Source: CBDBUR01 sp965212075
GTDB taxonomy: Bacteria; Pseudomonadota; Alphaproteobacteria; JAPOUT01; G958296285
Reading direction: 5' to 3'
Length of the DNA stretch: 64,000 nucleotides
NCBI GenBank assembly: GCA_965212075.1
Contig: OZ243043.1
Span: forward strand, 868,001 to 932,000
Of the stretch, positions 25,502 to 34,067 are shown one piece after another. The notes beneath the pieces are model-generated. The model made no database searches and was not told where the DNA came from. It saw only the letters and a list, made by a program, of their open reading frames with translations. Within the stretch, counting starts at the first letter, position 1, and every line of letters starts with the position of its first letter. Position numbers and translations under genes: made by a program.

Positions 25502-26299
25502 ATGACAAAAACTTACGGAGATGTATCTTTATCGCTTGACGACCATGTCGCTTTGGTTGAGATCAACCGCCCGCCGCATAATTTTTTTGACGAAACCTTG
25601 ATCGGCGATCTCGCACAGATCTTTGAGGATATGGATCGCGATGATGATTGCCGCGCTCTGGTGCTCGCCTCAGAAGGAAAATCTTTCTGCGCGGGCGCCA
25701 ATTTTGCCAATAGGCCTGAAGGCCAAATTGATCCGCCCACAATCAATGTCAATCCGCTCTACGCCAATGCGGCGCGTCTGTTTGCCTGCCATAAGCCGGT
25801 CGTCGCCGCCGTGCAGGGCGCTGCGATCGGCGGCGGCTTGGGGGTTGCGCTCGTCGCGGATTTCCGCGTCGTCAGCGCCAAAACGCGCTTCTCCGCAAAT
25901 TTTGTCAAGCTGGGCTTCCATCCGGGCTTCGGCCTGACTTACACTCTGCCGCGCCTGATCGGCGAGCAAAAAGCGCTCTGGATGTTTATGACCGGTCGGC
26001 GCATCGGCGGCGAAGAGGCGCTCGCGCTCGGACTGGCCGACCTACTCGCGGAGCCAGACGCCATCCGACAAGAAGCCCTCGCCCTCGCCGGAGAGATCGC
26101 CGCCAACGCGCCGCTCGCCGTGCAGAGCACACGCGCCACTCTGCGCGGCGACCTCAAAAGCCTCGAGATCGCCGCCGCCATCCGCCGCTACACCGACCAC
26201 GAAGCCAAAGAACAACACCGCCTGTTCGGCACCGCCGACCACAAAGAAGGCATCGCCGCCGTCGCCGCGCGCCGCGCAGGCAACTTCACCGGCACGTAA
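25502..26299 (+). CDS. enoyl-CoA hydratase/isomerase family protein
   Basis: A crotonase-fold enzyme, probably hydrating enoyl-CoA in fatty-acid or related acid breakdown. 265 residues from ATG 25502 (AGAAAGGAAACC upstream). Oxyanion-hole segments: SEGKSFCAGANFAN and GAAIGGGLGVALVADFRV. One catalytic Glu position is occupied in FVKLGFHPGFGLTYTLPRLIG by His/Pro rather than the usual LPEV/xGxxP Glu, so classical hydratase activity is uncertain and another crotonase reaction is possible. The C terminus is Ala/Arg-rich, as in acyl-CoA degrading homologues. Confidence 0.85.
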   Translation: MTKTYGDVSLSLDDHVALVEINRPPHNFFDETLIGDLAQIFEDMDRDDDCRALVLASEGKSFCAGANFANRPEGQIDPPTINVNPLYANAARLFACHKPVVAAVQGAAIGGGLGVALVADFRVVSAKTRFSANFVKLGFHPGFGLTYTLPRLIGEQKALWMFMTGRRIGGEEALALGLADLLAEPDAIRQEALALAGEIAANAPLAVQSTRATLRGDLKSLEIAAAIRRYTDHEAKEQHRLFGTADHKEGIAAVAARRAGNFTGT

Positions 26300-26301
26300 A
26301 A

Positions 26302-26375
26302 TGGCTGGGGCGGCAGGGATCGAACCTGCGATCACGGGATCAAAACCCGGTGCCTTACCGCTTGGCTACGCCCCA
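26302..26375 (-). tRNA. tRNA-Gln(UUG)
   Basis: Read on the minus strand: acceptor TGGGGCG pairs with CGCCCCA, T-arm GGTTCGATCC, and anticodon stem-loop CCGGG-TTTTGAT-CCCGT with anticodon TTG (UUG). The 3' CCA is encoded (complement of 26302-26304). It lies just after the enoyl-CoA hydratase stop on the opposite strand. Confidence 0.96.
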
Positions 26376-26419
26376 ATCTTTTGGCACGATAGCTCGCAAA
26401 ACTGCTCTTGCCAAGTACC

Positions 26420-26475
26420 GGACATGAAGTGCTAGACATGAAATGCTAGACATGAAGTATTAGACATAAAGCAAA
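26420..26475. repeat. 14-bp tandem repeat (x4) between the two tRNA genes
   Basis: GGACATGAAGTGCT, AGACATGAAATGCT, AGACATGAAGTATT and AGACATAAAGCAAA follow without gaps. They lie upstream of tRNA-Pro and tRNA-Gln, which are divergent, so the array occupies their shared promoter region. Degeneracy increases toward tRNA-Pro. Confidence 0.8.
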
Positions 26476-26493
26476 ATCATCAACCATAAAGCA

Positions 26494-26570
26494 CGGAGTG
26501 TGGCGCAGCCTGGTAGCGCACCTCGTTCGGGACGAGGGGGTCGCAGGTTCAAATCCTGCCACTCCGACCA
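26494..26570 (+). tRNA. tRNA-Pro(CGG)
   Basis: Acceptor CGGAGTG pairs with CACTCCG, D-arm GCGCAGCCTGGTAGCGC, anticodon loop TTCGGGA with anticodon CGG, T-arm GGTTCAAATCC, encoded CCA at 26568-26570. An AT-rich methyltransferase gene begins about 50 bp downstream, a common arrangement where foreign DNA integrates at a tRNA, though no attachment-site duplication was found. Confidence 0.96.
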
Positions 26571-26622
26571 TTTTGCTTTCCCTGTTAAATTTTGTTATAG
26601 TTTTTTCTATTGGAGATTGATC

Positions 26623-27630
26623 ATGCGGATAGCAAATATATCTAATCAACAAACCCGCCTTGTTGAGGATTATTTCTCGATTCTAGATGAATATCTCTCG
26701 AGTGTGCTTGAAAAATATAAAAAGAAAAACCCTGACGAAGCTATAAATCACGCTTGGGGAGGGGCAATCAAAACGATAGATTGTGTTTTTATTGCTCAAA
26801 CATTGCAAACATTAAGGCCTAAAAATATCCTTGAGATTGGGTCCTATATCGGATTTTCAACGCGCTGGCTATTGGATAAAACTAAAGATTGGTCACCTCA
26901 TGTAACATCCATAGACCCTAACATAACACATCGCATATTTGAAAATCCACGCGAACATTTCAACGCATTTTGCAATCAATATAAAGGGCGTCTAAAAACC
27001 ATTGACGCTTTTTTGTGTTCTAGCTATCCGGGTTTTCCTGATATTCCAGTGATCACAGAGCCGATCGGAGAATATGATTTTGCCTTTATTGATGGGGATC
27101 ATTCTTTCCGCTCTACCGTGCTGAATGTTGCTTTGGTGGCGCGCATGATGACGCAGGGGGGCATCATTATCACCCATGACGCATTGAGCTGGCCTGAAGT
27201 CGTACCGGCAATGGAAACCTTGTCGGCGGCATCATCTGAAATTGATTATTATGTTTTAGGAACAAGTTTTTACGGAGGTAACACTTATCTGCCGCGAAAA
27301 TCTATTAAAGCATCCTCACGGCTGCTGCCCCCGCCGCCAAAACCACCGAAAACTTTGTCATTGAGAAAATGGAATCATTATCGCATAGCACGGCGGCGTG
27401 CTTCGCTTATCGCACGGCGGGGCCGTTCCCTGATTCCGATATGGTGCGATGGGCTGGGCATTATCAAAGTGCACAATGGGAAAAAACTTGCCGATCTTAA
27501 TCTTGATCATCTGCTCGCCAAAAAAGATGAAATGCTTCCGCAAAAAGATGAGATCGTCAAACGGCGCGCTCTGCCTAATGATAACCTCGCAGACCTTCTA
27601 TCCGAATGGGGATTGAACCATAAATCTTGA
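26623..27630 (+). CDS. class I SAM-dependent methyltransferase (Methyltransf_24-like)
   Basis: 335 residues from ATG 26623 (TTGGAGATTGATC upstream). The SAM-binding core is readable: ILEIGSYIGFSTRWLLD (motif I), VTSIDPN, DFAFIDGDHSFRSTVLNVALVARMM and GGIIITHDA, as in small-molecule or sugar O-methyltransferases of the cephalosporin/rhamnosyl type. The C-terminal third is basic (RIARRRASLIARRGRS) and unrecognised. The gene is clearly more AT-rich than its neighbours and directly follows tRNA-Pro, so horizontal transfer is likely. The substrate is unknown. Confidence 0.72.
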   Translation: MRIANISNQQTRLVEDYFSILDEYLSSVLEKYKKKNPDEAINHAWGGAIKTIDCVFIAQTLQTLRPKNILEIGSYIGFSTRWLLDKTKDWSPHVTSIDPNITHRIFENPREHFNAFCNQYKGRLKTIDAFLCSSYPGFPDIPVITEPIGEYDFAFIDGDHSFRSTVLNVALVARMMTQGGIIITHDALSWPEVVPAMETLSAASSEIDYYVLGTSFYGGNTYLPRKSIKASSRLLPPPPKPPKTLSLRKWNHYRIARRRASLIARRGRSLIPIWCDGLGIIKVHNGKKLADLNLDHLLAKKDEMLPQKDEIVKRRALPNDNLADLLSEWGLNHKS

Positions 27631-27676
27631 ACAAGACTATTTAGCGCTTATCTCGCACCCGTTTTTTTTAGCGCTC

Positions 27677-28096
27677 TTGGCTGCTTTGATTCTGGTGGCC
27701 GTCGTGAGGTCGTGGATCAAAAGAAACATATTGCATGAAAAACATTTTGAGCGCTGTGCTGAAAGCTATCAAAACCTCTTTGAGGCCTATCGCGCGATCG
27801 TGCAAAACGGCTATGTCAGCGAAGCAGACTGGGAAAAAATAAAACAGGCGCATTGGATCGCGCATACGTTTTTGCCTAGAGATATTGCGCGATTCACCAA
27901 AGAATGGGCGCAAAAAGCGACAGACGCCTATTTTCTGCATCAAAAAGTTGGCCGCTATGGGCATATTGGCACATCACACAAAATGGCCAAGCTTGAAAAC
28001 GTCAAAGATGAATCAAAAGATGAGGCCGCCATTATTTTTGACCTCAAAGGCAAAGATCCAACACCGATCTACCGCAAACATCTGCCGGTGCTATAA
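27677..28096 (+). CDS. small N-terminally anchored membrane protein, unknown function
   Basis: About 139 residues if the TTG at 27677 is the start; the frame is open upstream to 27617 without ATG or GTG, so the exact start is uncertain. A hydrophobic segment (FFLALLAALILVAVV) is followed by a basic stretch (RSWIKRN) and a helical soluble domain (HEKHFERCAESYQNLFEAYRAIV; DWEKIKQAHWIAHTF). This looks like a single-pass protein with a cytosolic body. No family is recognised. It begins shortly after the methyltransferase and precedes a hydrolase on the same strand. Confidence 0.5.
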   Translation: MAALILVAVVRSWIKRNILHEKHFERCAESYQNLFEAYRAIVQNGYVSEADWEKIKQAHWIAHTFLPRDIARFTKEWAQKATDAYFLHQKVGRYGHIGTSHKMAKLENVKDESKDEAAIIFDLKGKDPTPIYRKHLPVL

Positions 28097-28127
28097 TCCA
28101 CAATGAGGAATCTTCAAGGAGACATTT

Positions 28128-29033
28128 ATGGCAGTTCAAATTCCCTTTATCCGTGAAATGGAGGTTCAGCATGGCGCCTGTGTTCAATTGTCGCCGCTCA
28201 TCCGCCGCGTTGTCGCGCCGAACCCTGGGCCGTTTACGTTTCAGGGAACGAACACTTATATTATCGGCGCGGATGATGAAGTCGCGGTGATTGACCCCGG
28301 CCCTTTGCTGACGACGCATATTGATGCGCTGATGCAAGCGATCGGCAGCGCGAAGGTGAGCCATATTCTAATAACCCATACGCATAACGACCATTCTCCG
28401 GCGGCAGCGCCGCTTAAAGAAAAAACCGGCGCGCCGACCTATGCGTTCGGCCCGCACGGATCAGGGCGGCTTGAAGGCGGCGTCGCGCTCGAAGAAGGCG
28501 GCGACCGCGATTTCATGCCCGATCACCGCGTCAAACATGGCGATGTGATTTCCGGCAAAAACTGGGATATGGAATGTGTGTTTACGCCCGGCCATACGTC
28601 CAATCATATGTGTTTTGCGCTGCAACAAGAGCAGGTTTTGTTCACCGGCGATCATGTGATGGGCTGGTCAACGAGCGTCGTCGTGCCGCCCGACGGCCAT
28701 ATGGGCACGTATATGGATTCGCTCAGCCTGCTGCTCAAGCGCAAAGATGAGATTTATTGGCCCGCTCATGGCGAGGCCGTGCGCCAGCCTCAAGACCTCG
28801 TTCGCGCTTTCATCACGCACCGCAAAGAGCGTGAAGAGGGCATCACCGAATGTCTAGCCGACGGCATGACGCAGATCGGCGAGATGGTCGCCAAAATTTA
28901 TCACGATGTAGATAAAAGGCTTCATCCGGCTGCGGCGATGTCTATGCTTGCGCATCTGCAAACGATGGCCGAAACCGGACGGGTGAAATCATCTAATGGC
29001 AGCGGCCTCAGCGCTGAGTGGACCCTCACTTAA
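28128..29033 (+). CDS. metallo-beta-lactamase-fold hydrolase (LACTB2-like)
   Basis: 301 residues with an AAGGAG ribosome-binding site. Zinc motif THTHNDH (about 84-90), a further His in FTPGHTSNHMCF, Asp in FTGDHVMGW and the final His in WPAHGEAV. A C-terminal winged-helix-like tail (THRKEREEGITECLADG ... LHPAAAMSMLAHLQTM) matches the beta-lactamase-like protein 2 group found across alphaproteobacteria. The substrate is unknown; relatives act as thioesterases or endoribonucleases. Confidence 0.85.
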   Translation: MAVQIPFIREMEVQHGACVQLSPLIRRVVAPNPGPFTFQGTNTYIIGADDEVAVIDPGPLLTTHIDALMQAIGSAKVSHILITHTHNDHSPAAAPLKEKTGAPTYAFGPHGSGRLEGGVALEEGGDRDFMPDHRVKHGDVISGKNWDMECVFTPGHTSNHMCFALQQEQVLFTGDHVMGWSTSVVVPPDGHMGTYMDSLSLLLKRKDEIYWPAHGEAVRQPQDLVRAFITHRKEREEGITECLADGMTQIGEMVAKIYHDVDKRLHPAAAMSMLAHLQTMAETGRVKSSNGSGLSAEWTLT

Positions 29034-29093
29034 AGAAACGCGCCTAAAGCCAGAGACCCAAAAAACATATTGAACTATCCGGCAATTTTTTTG

Positions 29094-29963
29094 CTAACTG
29101 GCTTTTCTTGCTCTTCTAGCCTTCTTGACCGCAATTTTCAGCTCAACAAGAAAGGCCTCAATACGCCGCGCATTGGCACCGAGATCACTGCGCCCTAGTC
29201 GCGAAACCGAACGCACATCTACAACAACGTGATTTCTCTTTTTTCCTCTTTTCTTCTGCTTGCCTCTTTTGCCTTCGCGCACACGGATGACGATATCATC
29301 TTTGAAGCCTATAAGCAGTGTGCTGTCGGTAGCCTCAATGAGTTTGCGTTTGGGATCAACCGCGACGATCTGCCAGCCTTGCTGATGAGCGGCTTCACGC
29401 GCTGCTTCAAAAACCCGTCCGGCATGGATATTGCGGAAACGCTGGGCTTTGACCTTCGGATAGGATTCACGCTGCTTCTTTTCCAGACTCCTGCGCTGTT
29501 TTAGATCACGCCACGCTTTGCGATCAAGCGCATTGGCATGAGGCGGTCTGATCTCTTTGACCTTAAAAAAGCGCGGGGGATTTTTGAGATCGGTGGAGAT
29601 GTCATGGATCGGCGGCAGTCCGGCGGCGCGGCCTGCATGAAAGATCGGCACGAGCAATAACAGACCGGCGATAAGTGCGCTCAAAAGCGAATAAGAGCGC
29701 CCGCCCGCAATCGCCCGCCAGACAGACACGCCAAACGAGACCACCAAAACCAGCAGCCCAACGCCTAAAATGCCCAGCGCGCTCGACCAGTCAAGCCGCA
29801 CGCCGATCGCGCCGAGAACAAGCAGCAAAATAGCTATATCAAGCAGCGCAGCGCCGATCAGCGCGTAAAGTGCGCCAGACTCATTCTCCCAAAAAATTTT
29901 CGGAGATGAGATAAAGTTTTTCGTGTCGCGCCAAGCCTCTGTGAGCATCTGTATTAAATTCAT
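29094..29963 (-). CDS. DUF1499-family membrane protein
   Basis: 289 residues. The N-terminal half has three to four hydrophobic segments (ALYALIGAALLDIAILLLVLGAIG; LGILGVGLLVLVVSFGVSVW; SLLSALIAGLLLLVPIF). The C-terminal half is a DUF1499 domain, recognisable by WQIVAVDPKRKLIEATDSTLLIGFKDDIVIRV and VDVRSVSRLGRSDLGANARRI. Between the two DUF1499 strands is a strongly basic insert (GKRGKQKKRGKKRN) that is not typical. Its ATG overlaps the upstream acyl-CoA ligase stop by 4 bp. Function unknown. Confidence 0.8.
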   Translation of the reverse strand: MNLIQMLTEAWRDTKNFISSPKIFWENESGALYALIGAALLDIAILLLVLGAIGVRLDWSSALGILGVGLLVLVVSFGVSVWRAIAGGRSYSLLSALIAGLLLLVPIFHAGRAAGLPPIHDISTDLKNPPRFFKVKEIRPPHANALDRKAWRDLKQRRSLEKKQRESYPKVKAQRFRNIHAGRVFEAAREAAHQQGWQIVAVDPKRKLIEATDSTLLIGFKDDIVIRVREGKRGKQKKRGKKRNHVVVDVRSVSRLGRSDLGANARRIEAFLVELKIAVKKARRARKAS

Positions 29964-31594
29964 TCTGCGGCCTCCGGAAATTTATGGTTTTTGAATTGTT
30001 CACGCAAAGTCAGCTTCTGAATTTTGCCGGTCGCGGTATGCGGAATTTCGTCAACAAAAACGACATCATTCGGCATCCACCATTTGGCGACCTTGCCCTG
30101 CATAAAGCCGAGAATGTCAGCCGCCGCGCAAGAAGAAGCTTTATCGCGCACGACAACCAATAAAGGCCGCTCATCCCATTTGGGATGGGGCAGGCCAATC
30201 ACGGCAGCCTCAACCACTTCAGGATGGCCGACCGCGAGGTTTTCAAGCTCAATGGAAGAAATCCACTCGCCGCCCGATTTGATGACGTCTTTATCGCGAT
30301 CGGTGATCTGCATATAGCCATATTCGTCAATCGTCGCGATGTCGCCGGTATCAAACCAGCCCTCCTCATCAAGCACTTGGCCGCCCGCGCCCTTCAGATA
30401 AGAGCCGACCACCGCCGGTCCCTTGACCAGCAAATGGCCAAAGGTTTTGCCATCCCAAGGCAGCGCGCGGCCTTCATCATCGGTGATCTTCATCTCCACC
30501 ATATAAGGTACGCGCCCTTGTTTGAGGCGCATTTTGAGCTTGTCTTCATAAGAGAACTCATCCATTTCAGGCCGCAGCTGCCCGATCGTGCCGAGCGGAC
30601 TCATCTCGGTCATCCCCCAGAGATGGTGAACCGCTACATTATATTTTTTGTCAAACACCTCCATCATAGAGCGCGGCACTGCCGAGCCGCCGATCAAAAC
30701 GCGATCAAGATGCGGCAATGTCTCGCCGCTTTCTTCGAGATATTGCAGCAGCATCATCCAGACCGTCGGCACCGCACCCGACATGGACACTTTCTCCTGA
30801 TTGAGCAATTCGCAAATGCTCGCGCCATCCATATTCGGACCAGGCATGACGAGCTTCGCGCCGGCGCTGGGCGCAGCAAACGCAATGCCCCACGCATTAG
30901 CGTGGAACATCGGCACAACCGGCATGATCACATCGCGCACCGATATGCAGCCCGCATCAGGCGTCAGCATGATCATCGTGTGCAAAATATTCGAGCGGTG
31001 CGAATAAACAACCCCCTTCGGATTGCCTGTCGTCCCCGACGTATAACAAATGCCCGCCGCATCATTTTCATCGCCCTTGACCCAGTCAAAGTCGCCATCC
31101 TCTGCGGCGACGAGCTCCTCATAGCACATGACATTTTTGAGCTTCGTCTCCGGCATATGTTCGCGGTCGGTCATCAGCACATAGCCCTCCACAAGCGGCA
31201 GCTTGTCCTGTATGCCTTCCAAAATCGGCACAAAGGTCGTGTCAAGAAAAATAAATCTATCCTCAGCGTGATCGGCAATGTAAATAAGCTGGTCGGCAAA
31301 CAAACGCGGATTCAATGTGTGATAAACTCCGCCCGCGCCGGTGATCGCATACCACGATTCCAAATGACGATGCGTGTTCCACGCCATCGTCCCGATCACA
31401 TCGCCGGGCTTCACCCCCAGCCTGATCAGAGCCTGCGATAGTTTGCGCGTGCGCTGATAAACCTCGCCATAATTCGTCCGATGGATTGAACCCTCAACCA
31501 GACGCGTGACGATCTCCGCCTTGCTATGGTGAATGTTCGCATGGTCAAGAATCGAGTTCTGACGCAGCGGCCAGTTTTGCATTAAACCTTTCAT
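29960..31594 (-). CDS. fatty-acyl-CoA synthetase (AMP-binding, medium/long chain)
   Basis: Activates carboxylic acids to acyl-CoA with ATP. 544 residues with the adenylate-forming motifs: P-loop ICYTSGTTGNPKGVVYSHRS, the LWGMTEMSPLGTI motif, GWFDTGDIATIDEYGYMQITDRDKDVIKSGGEWISSIELE and the C-terminal catalytic Lys in IPHTATGKIQKLTLRE. The N-terminal MQNWPLRQNSILDHA matches the medium-chain AlkK-like group. GGGAGATTATCC precedes ATG. It is coupled to the DUF1499 gene downstream. Confidence 0.92.
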   Translation of the reverse strand: MKGLMQNWPLRQNSILDHANIHHSKAEIVTRLVEGSIHRTNYGEVYQRTRKLSQALIRLGVKPGDVIGTMAWNTHRHLESWYAITGAGGVYHTLNPRLFADQLIYIADHAEDRFIFLDTTFVPILEGIQDKLPLVEGYVLMTDREHMPETKLKNVMCYEELVAAEDGDFDWVKGDENDAAGICYTSGTTGNPKGVVYSHRSNILHTMIMLTPDAGCISVRDVIMPVVPMFHANAWGIAFAAPSAGAKLVMPGPNMDGASICELLNQEKVSMSGAVPTVWMMLLQYLEESGETLPHLDRVLIGGSAVPRSMMEVFDKKYNVAVHHLWGMTEMSPLGTIGQLRPEMDEFSYEDKLKMRLKQGRVPYMVEMKITDDEGRALPWDGKTFGHLLVKGPAVVGSYLKGAGGQVLDEEGWFDTGDIATIDEYGYMQITDRDKDVIKSGGEWISSIELENLAVGHPEVVEAAVIGLPHPKWDERPLLVVVRDKASSCAAADILGFMQGKVAKWWMPNDVVFVDEIPHTATGKIQKLTLREQFKNHKFPEAAE

Positions 31595-31680
31595 GGATAA
31601 TCTCCCTGTTCAAAAAATCTCATTACGCGAACATCCTAAATCCGAAATTGGCGGCAGGTCAAGCCTGACCTATTTTAGGG

Positions 31681-32613
31681 CTAACTCGCCTCAAGGCGGC
31701 TGTGATGCTCCTGCCCTATGGGGTCTTGGTGGATGAGAATATCGGCATTGGGAAAGGCCTTGCTGATCGCCTCCTCCACCTCGTCGGAAATATCGTGCGC
31801 CTGCTTCAAATTAACCTCGCCGTCCATTTCAATATGGAACTGGATCACCATGCGCTGCCCCGACATGCGGGTGCGCAGATCATGGACATTATGCACTTTG
31901 CCATGCGCGGCAGCAATGGCTTTGATTTGATCGCGCACATTGTCGGGCAGCTCGCGATCCATCAATTGCGCCGCAGCATCCGAGATGATGTGCGCTGCCG
32001 TAAAGCCGATATAGATCGCAATCCCAACCCCGAATATGGCGTCAATGCGCGGCAAGGTGAAGAAATCCGTCAGCACCAGAGCGGCAATCACCGACAGGTA
32101 AAGCAAAAAGTCGCTGCGATAATGCAAATGATCGGCGCGGATCGCCAAAGAGCCGGTGCGGCGGATCGCGTAATTTTGCAAAACCATCAGACCCGCAGTG
32201 ATCACGATGCAGATCAAAGATGCGATGATGCCGATCTGCGTGTTGGCGACAGGCTTGGGCTCATAAAGACCGAATGAAGCGCTCACCAAAAGAAATCCGG
32301 CGGCGGATAATAAGAACAGCCCCTGCAAAAAAGCGGCGATCGCCTCAGCCTTGCCGTGGCCAAAACGATGCTCCTTATCGGCAGGCTGCAGGGAATAGCG
32401 CAGCGCAAAAAAGATAAACAAAGATGAAGCGCCATCCATCAATGAGTCAAGCAGAGCGCCCAGCATCGCGATGGAGCCGGTTAAATACCAGCCGCCGACT
32501 TTGACCAATGTCATCACAAGCGCGGCAAACACCGCGACCAAGCTGACCGTGAAAAGCAAACGCCGACTCGCCTCAGCGCTGATATTATTTTTACTTATAG
32601 CCGCCTGTGACAT
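31681..32613 (-). CDS. cation diffusion facilitator (FieF-like metal/proton antiporter)
   Basis: An inner-membrane efflux carrier for divalent metals such as Zn or Fe. About 310 residues; start chosen at MSQAAISKNN. Six hydrophobic helices; the metal-site motifs are visible in helix 2 (LLDSLMDGASSLF, D-x-x-x-D) and helix 5 (HYRSDFLLYLS, H-x-x-x-D). A cytosolic C-terminal domain follows (VHDLRTRMSGQRMVIQFHIEMDGEVNLKQAHDISDEVE) with the His/Asp pattern of FieF. pdxH lies 27 bp upstream on the same strand. Confidence 0.9.
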   Translation of the reverse strand: MSQAAISKNNISAEASRRLLFTVSLVAVFAALVMTLVKVGGWYLTGSIAMLGALLDSLMDGASSLFIFFALRYSLQPADKEHRFGHGKAEAIAAFLQGLFLLSAAGFLLVSASFGLYEPKPVANTQIGIIASLICIVITAGLMVLQNYAIRRTGSLAIRADHLHYRSDFLLYLSVIAALVLTDFFTLPRIDAIFGVGIAIYIGFTAAHIISDAAAQLMDRELPDNVRDQIKAIAAAHGKVHNVHDLRTRMSGQRMVIQFHIEMDGEVNLKQAHDISDEVEEAISKAFPNADILIHQDPIGQEHHSRLEAS

Positions 32614-32640
32614 GAAGGCATCATCGCACAATAATGGCGC

Positions 32641-33228
32641 TTACGGAAATAATTTTTTCTGCCGCCACTTGCCCTTGGGCGATGAGCGCGAAAACACAAG
32701 CCGATCATGCAAGCGCGATGATCTGCCGGTCCAAAACTCAATCTCAATCGGCACGAGCCGATAGCCGCCCCAAAAATCCGGACGCGGCACATCTTGGCCG
32801 GAAAACTTTTTCTTGAACCCTTGAAACGCATCCATCAATTCCGCGCGCGATGTCAAAGCGCGCGACTGCTTTGACGCATGCGCGCTTAACTGGCTGTCGC
32901 GCGCGCGGCGGGCAAAATAATGATCCGACTCCTCCTCCGACGCCAATTCCACCCGCCCGCGCATCCGCACTTGGCGCTCCAAACTCTTCCAATAAAAACA
33001 CAGAGCGCCCGAAGGCACGGCAGCCAATTGCTTCGCCTTGCGGCTCTGCCAGTTTGTGAAAAAAACCACGCCGCGCTCATCCGCGCGCCGCACCAGCACC
33101 ATGCGAATATCGGCCATGCCGTCCGCGCCGATCGTCGCAAACGCCGCCGCCTGCGGATTGCTCGGCTCGCGGCGCTTGGCAAGCCGCATCCAGTTGGAAA
33201 AAAGCGCCTGTGGATCTGTTTCAGTCAT
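32641..33228 (-). CDS. pdxH: pyridoxamine 5'-phosphate oxidase PdxH
   Basis: The FMN enzyme of the last step of pyridoxal 5'-phosphate synthesis. Start at MTETDPQALF (GGGAGCAAGAT upstream) gives 195 residues, normal for the family. FMN/PLP-binding segments: DIRMVLVRRADERGVVFFTNWQSRKAKQLAA, ALCFYWKSLERQVRMRG, DFWGGYRLVPIEIEFWTG and the C-terminal RLHDRLVF. It is divergent from fabI across a 59-bp gap. Confidence 0.94.
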   Translation of the reverse strand: MTETDPQALFSNWMRLAKRREPSNPQAAAFATIGADGMADIRMVLVRRADERGVVFFTNWQSRKAKQLAAVPSGALCFYWKSLERQVRMRGRVELASEEESDHYFARRARDSQLSAHASKQSRALTSRAELMDAFQGFKKKFSGQDVPRPDFWGGYRLVPIEIEFWTGRSSRLHDRLVFSRSSPKGKWRQKKLFP

Positions 33229-33287
33229 ATCTTGCTCCCATTTGCTGATATACATATAAAGACAAGAAAGAGGAAAAGGAAAAATAT

Positions 33288-34067
33288 ATGCCTAATGTTC
33301 TATCCGGAAAACGCGGAATCGTTCTCGGCGTGGCCAATAACCGCTCGATCGCATGGGGAATCGCCAAAGCCTGCGCCCAAGAAGGCGCTCAAATCGCCCT
33401 GACCTATCAAAGCGAGACGCTCGCCAAGCGCGTCAAGCCGCTCGCCCAAGAGATCAACGCCGCCAAACTGCTCGAATGCGACGTCGCCCAGCAAGGCGCT
33501 TGCGAAAACTTGTTCGACCAGCTTGGCTGGGACCGCGTGGATTTCTTAGTCCACGCCATCGCCTTCGCCGATAAAGACGAGCTCATGGGCCGGTTCGTCG
33601 ATACCAGCCTCAGCAATTTCACCAATAGCCTCCATATATCGTGCTACTCGCTCGTCGCGCTCGCGCGCGCGGCGGAAAAATATATGAAAAATGGCGGCGC
33701 GATCCTGACCATGTCCTATTATGGCGCCGAAAAAGCAATCCCCCATTATAACGTGATGGGCGTCGCTAAAGCCGCGCTCGAAGCCAGCGTGCGCTACCTC
33801 GCCGCAGACCTCGGGCCGTCGGGAATCCGCGTCAACGCCATATCCGCCGGCCCGATCAAAACCCTCGCCGCCGCCGGCATTAGCGGCCTGCGACTCATGC
33901 TCAAATGGAACGAGGAAAACGCCCCGCTGCGGCGCAACGTCACCATTGATGAAGTCGGACAGGCCGCAATCTACCTGCTCAGCGATATGTCCAGCGCCGT
34001 CACAGGCCAAACCCATTACGTCGATAGCGGATACAGCATCATCGGCATGAAAATGGATGTCGATTGA
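33288..34067 (+). CDS. fabI: enoyl-[acyl-carrier-protein] reductase (NADH) FabI
   Basis: The last reduction step of each fatty-acid elongation cycle. 259 residues of short-chain dehydrogenase fold with the FabI-type cofactor loop GVANNRSIAWGIA, AFADKDELMGRFVDTS, the catalytic Y-x6-K in YNVMGVAKAAL and the C-terminal VDSGYSI. This is the triclosan-sensitive FabI class rather than FabK or FabV. A purine-rich AAAGGAAAAAT precedes ATG. Its stop and the aroC start share a base (TGATG). Confidence 0.95.
   Translation: MPNVLSGKRGIVLGVANNRSIAWGIAKACAQEGAQIALTYQSETLAKRVKPLAQEINAAKLLECDVAQQGACENLFDQLGWDRVDFLVHAIAFADKDELMGRFVDTSLSNFTNSLHISCYSLVALARAAEKYMKNGGAILTMSYYGAEKAIPHYNVMGVAKAALEASVRYLAADLGPSGIRVNAISAGPIKTLAAAGISGLRLMLKWNEENAPLRRNVTIDEVGQAAIYLLSDMSSAVTGQTHYVDSGYSIIGMKMDVD

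Noticed and set aside
26420..26475. CRISPR array
   Set aside because: Repeat units are 14 bp with no spacers and no cas genes nearby; it is a simple tandem repeat.
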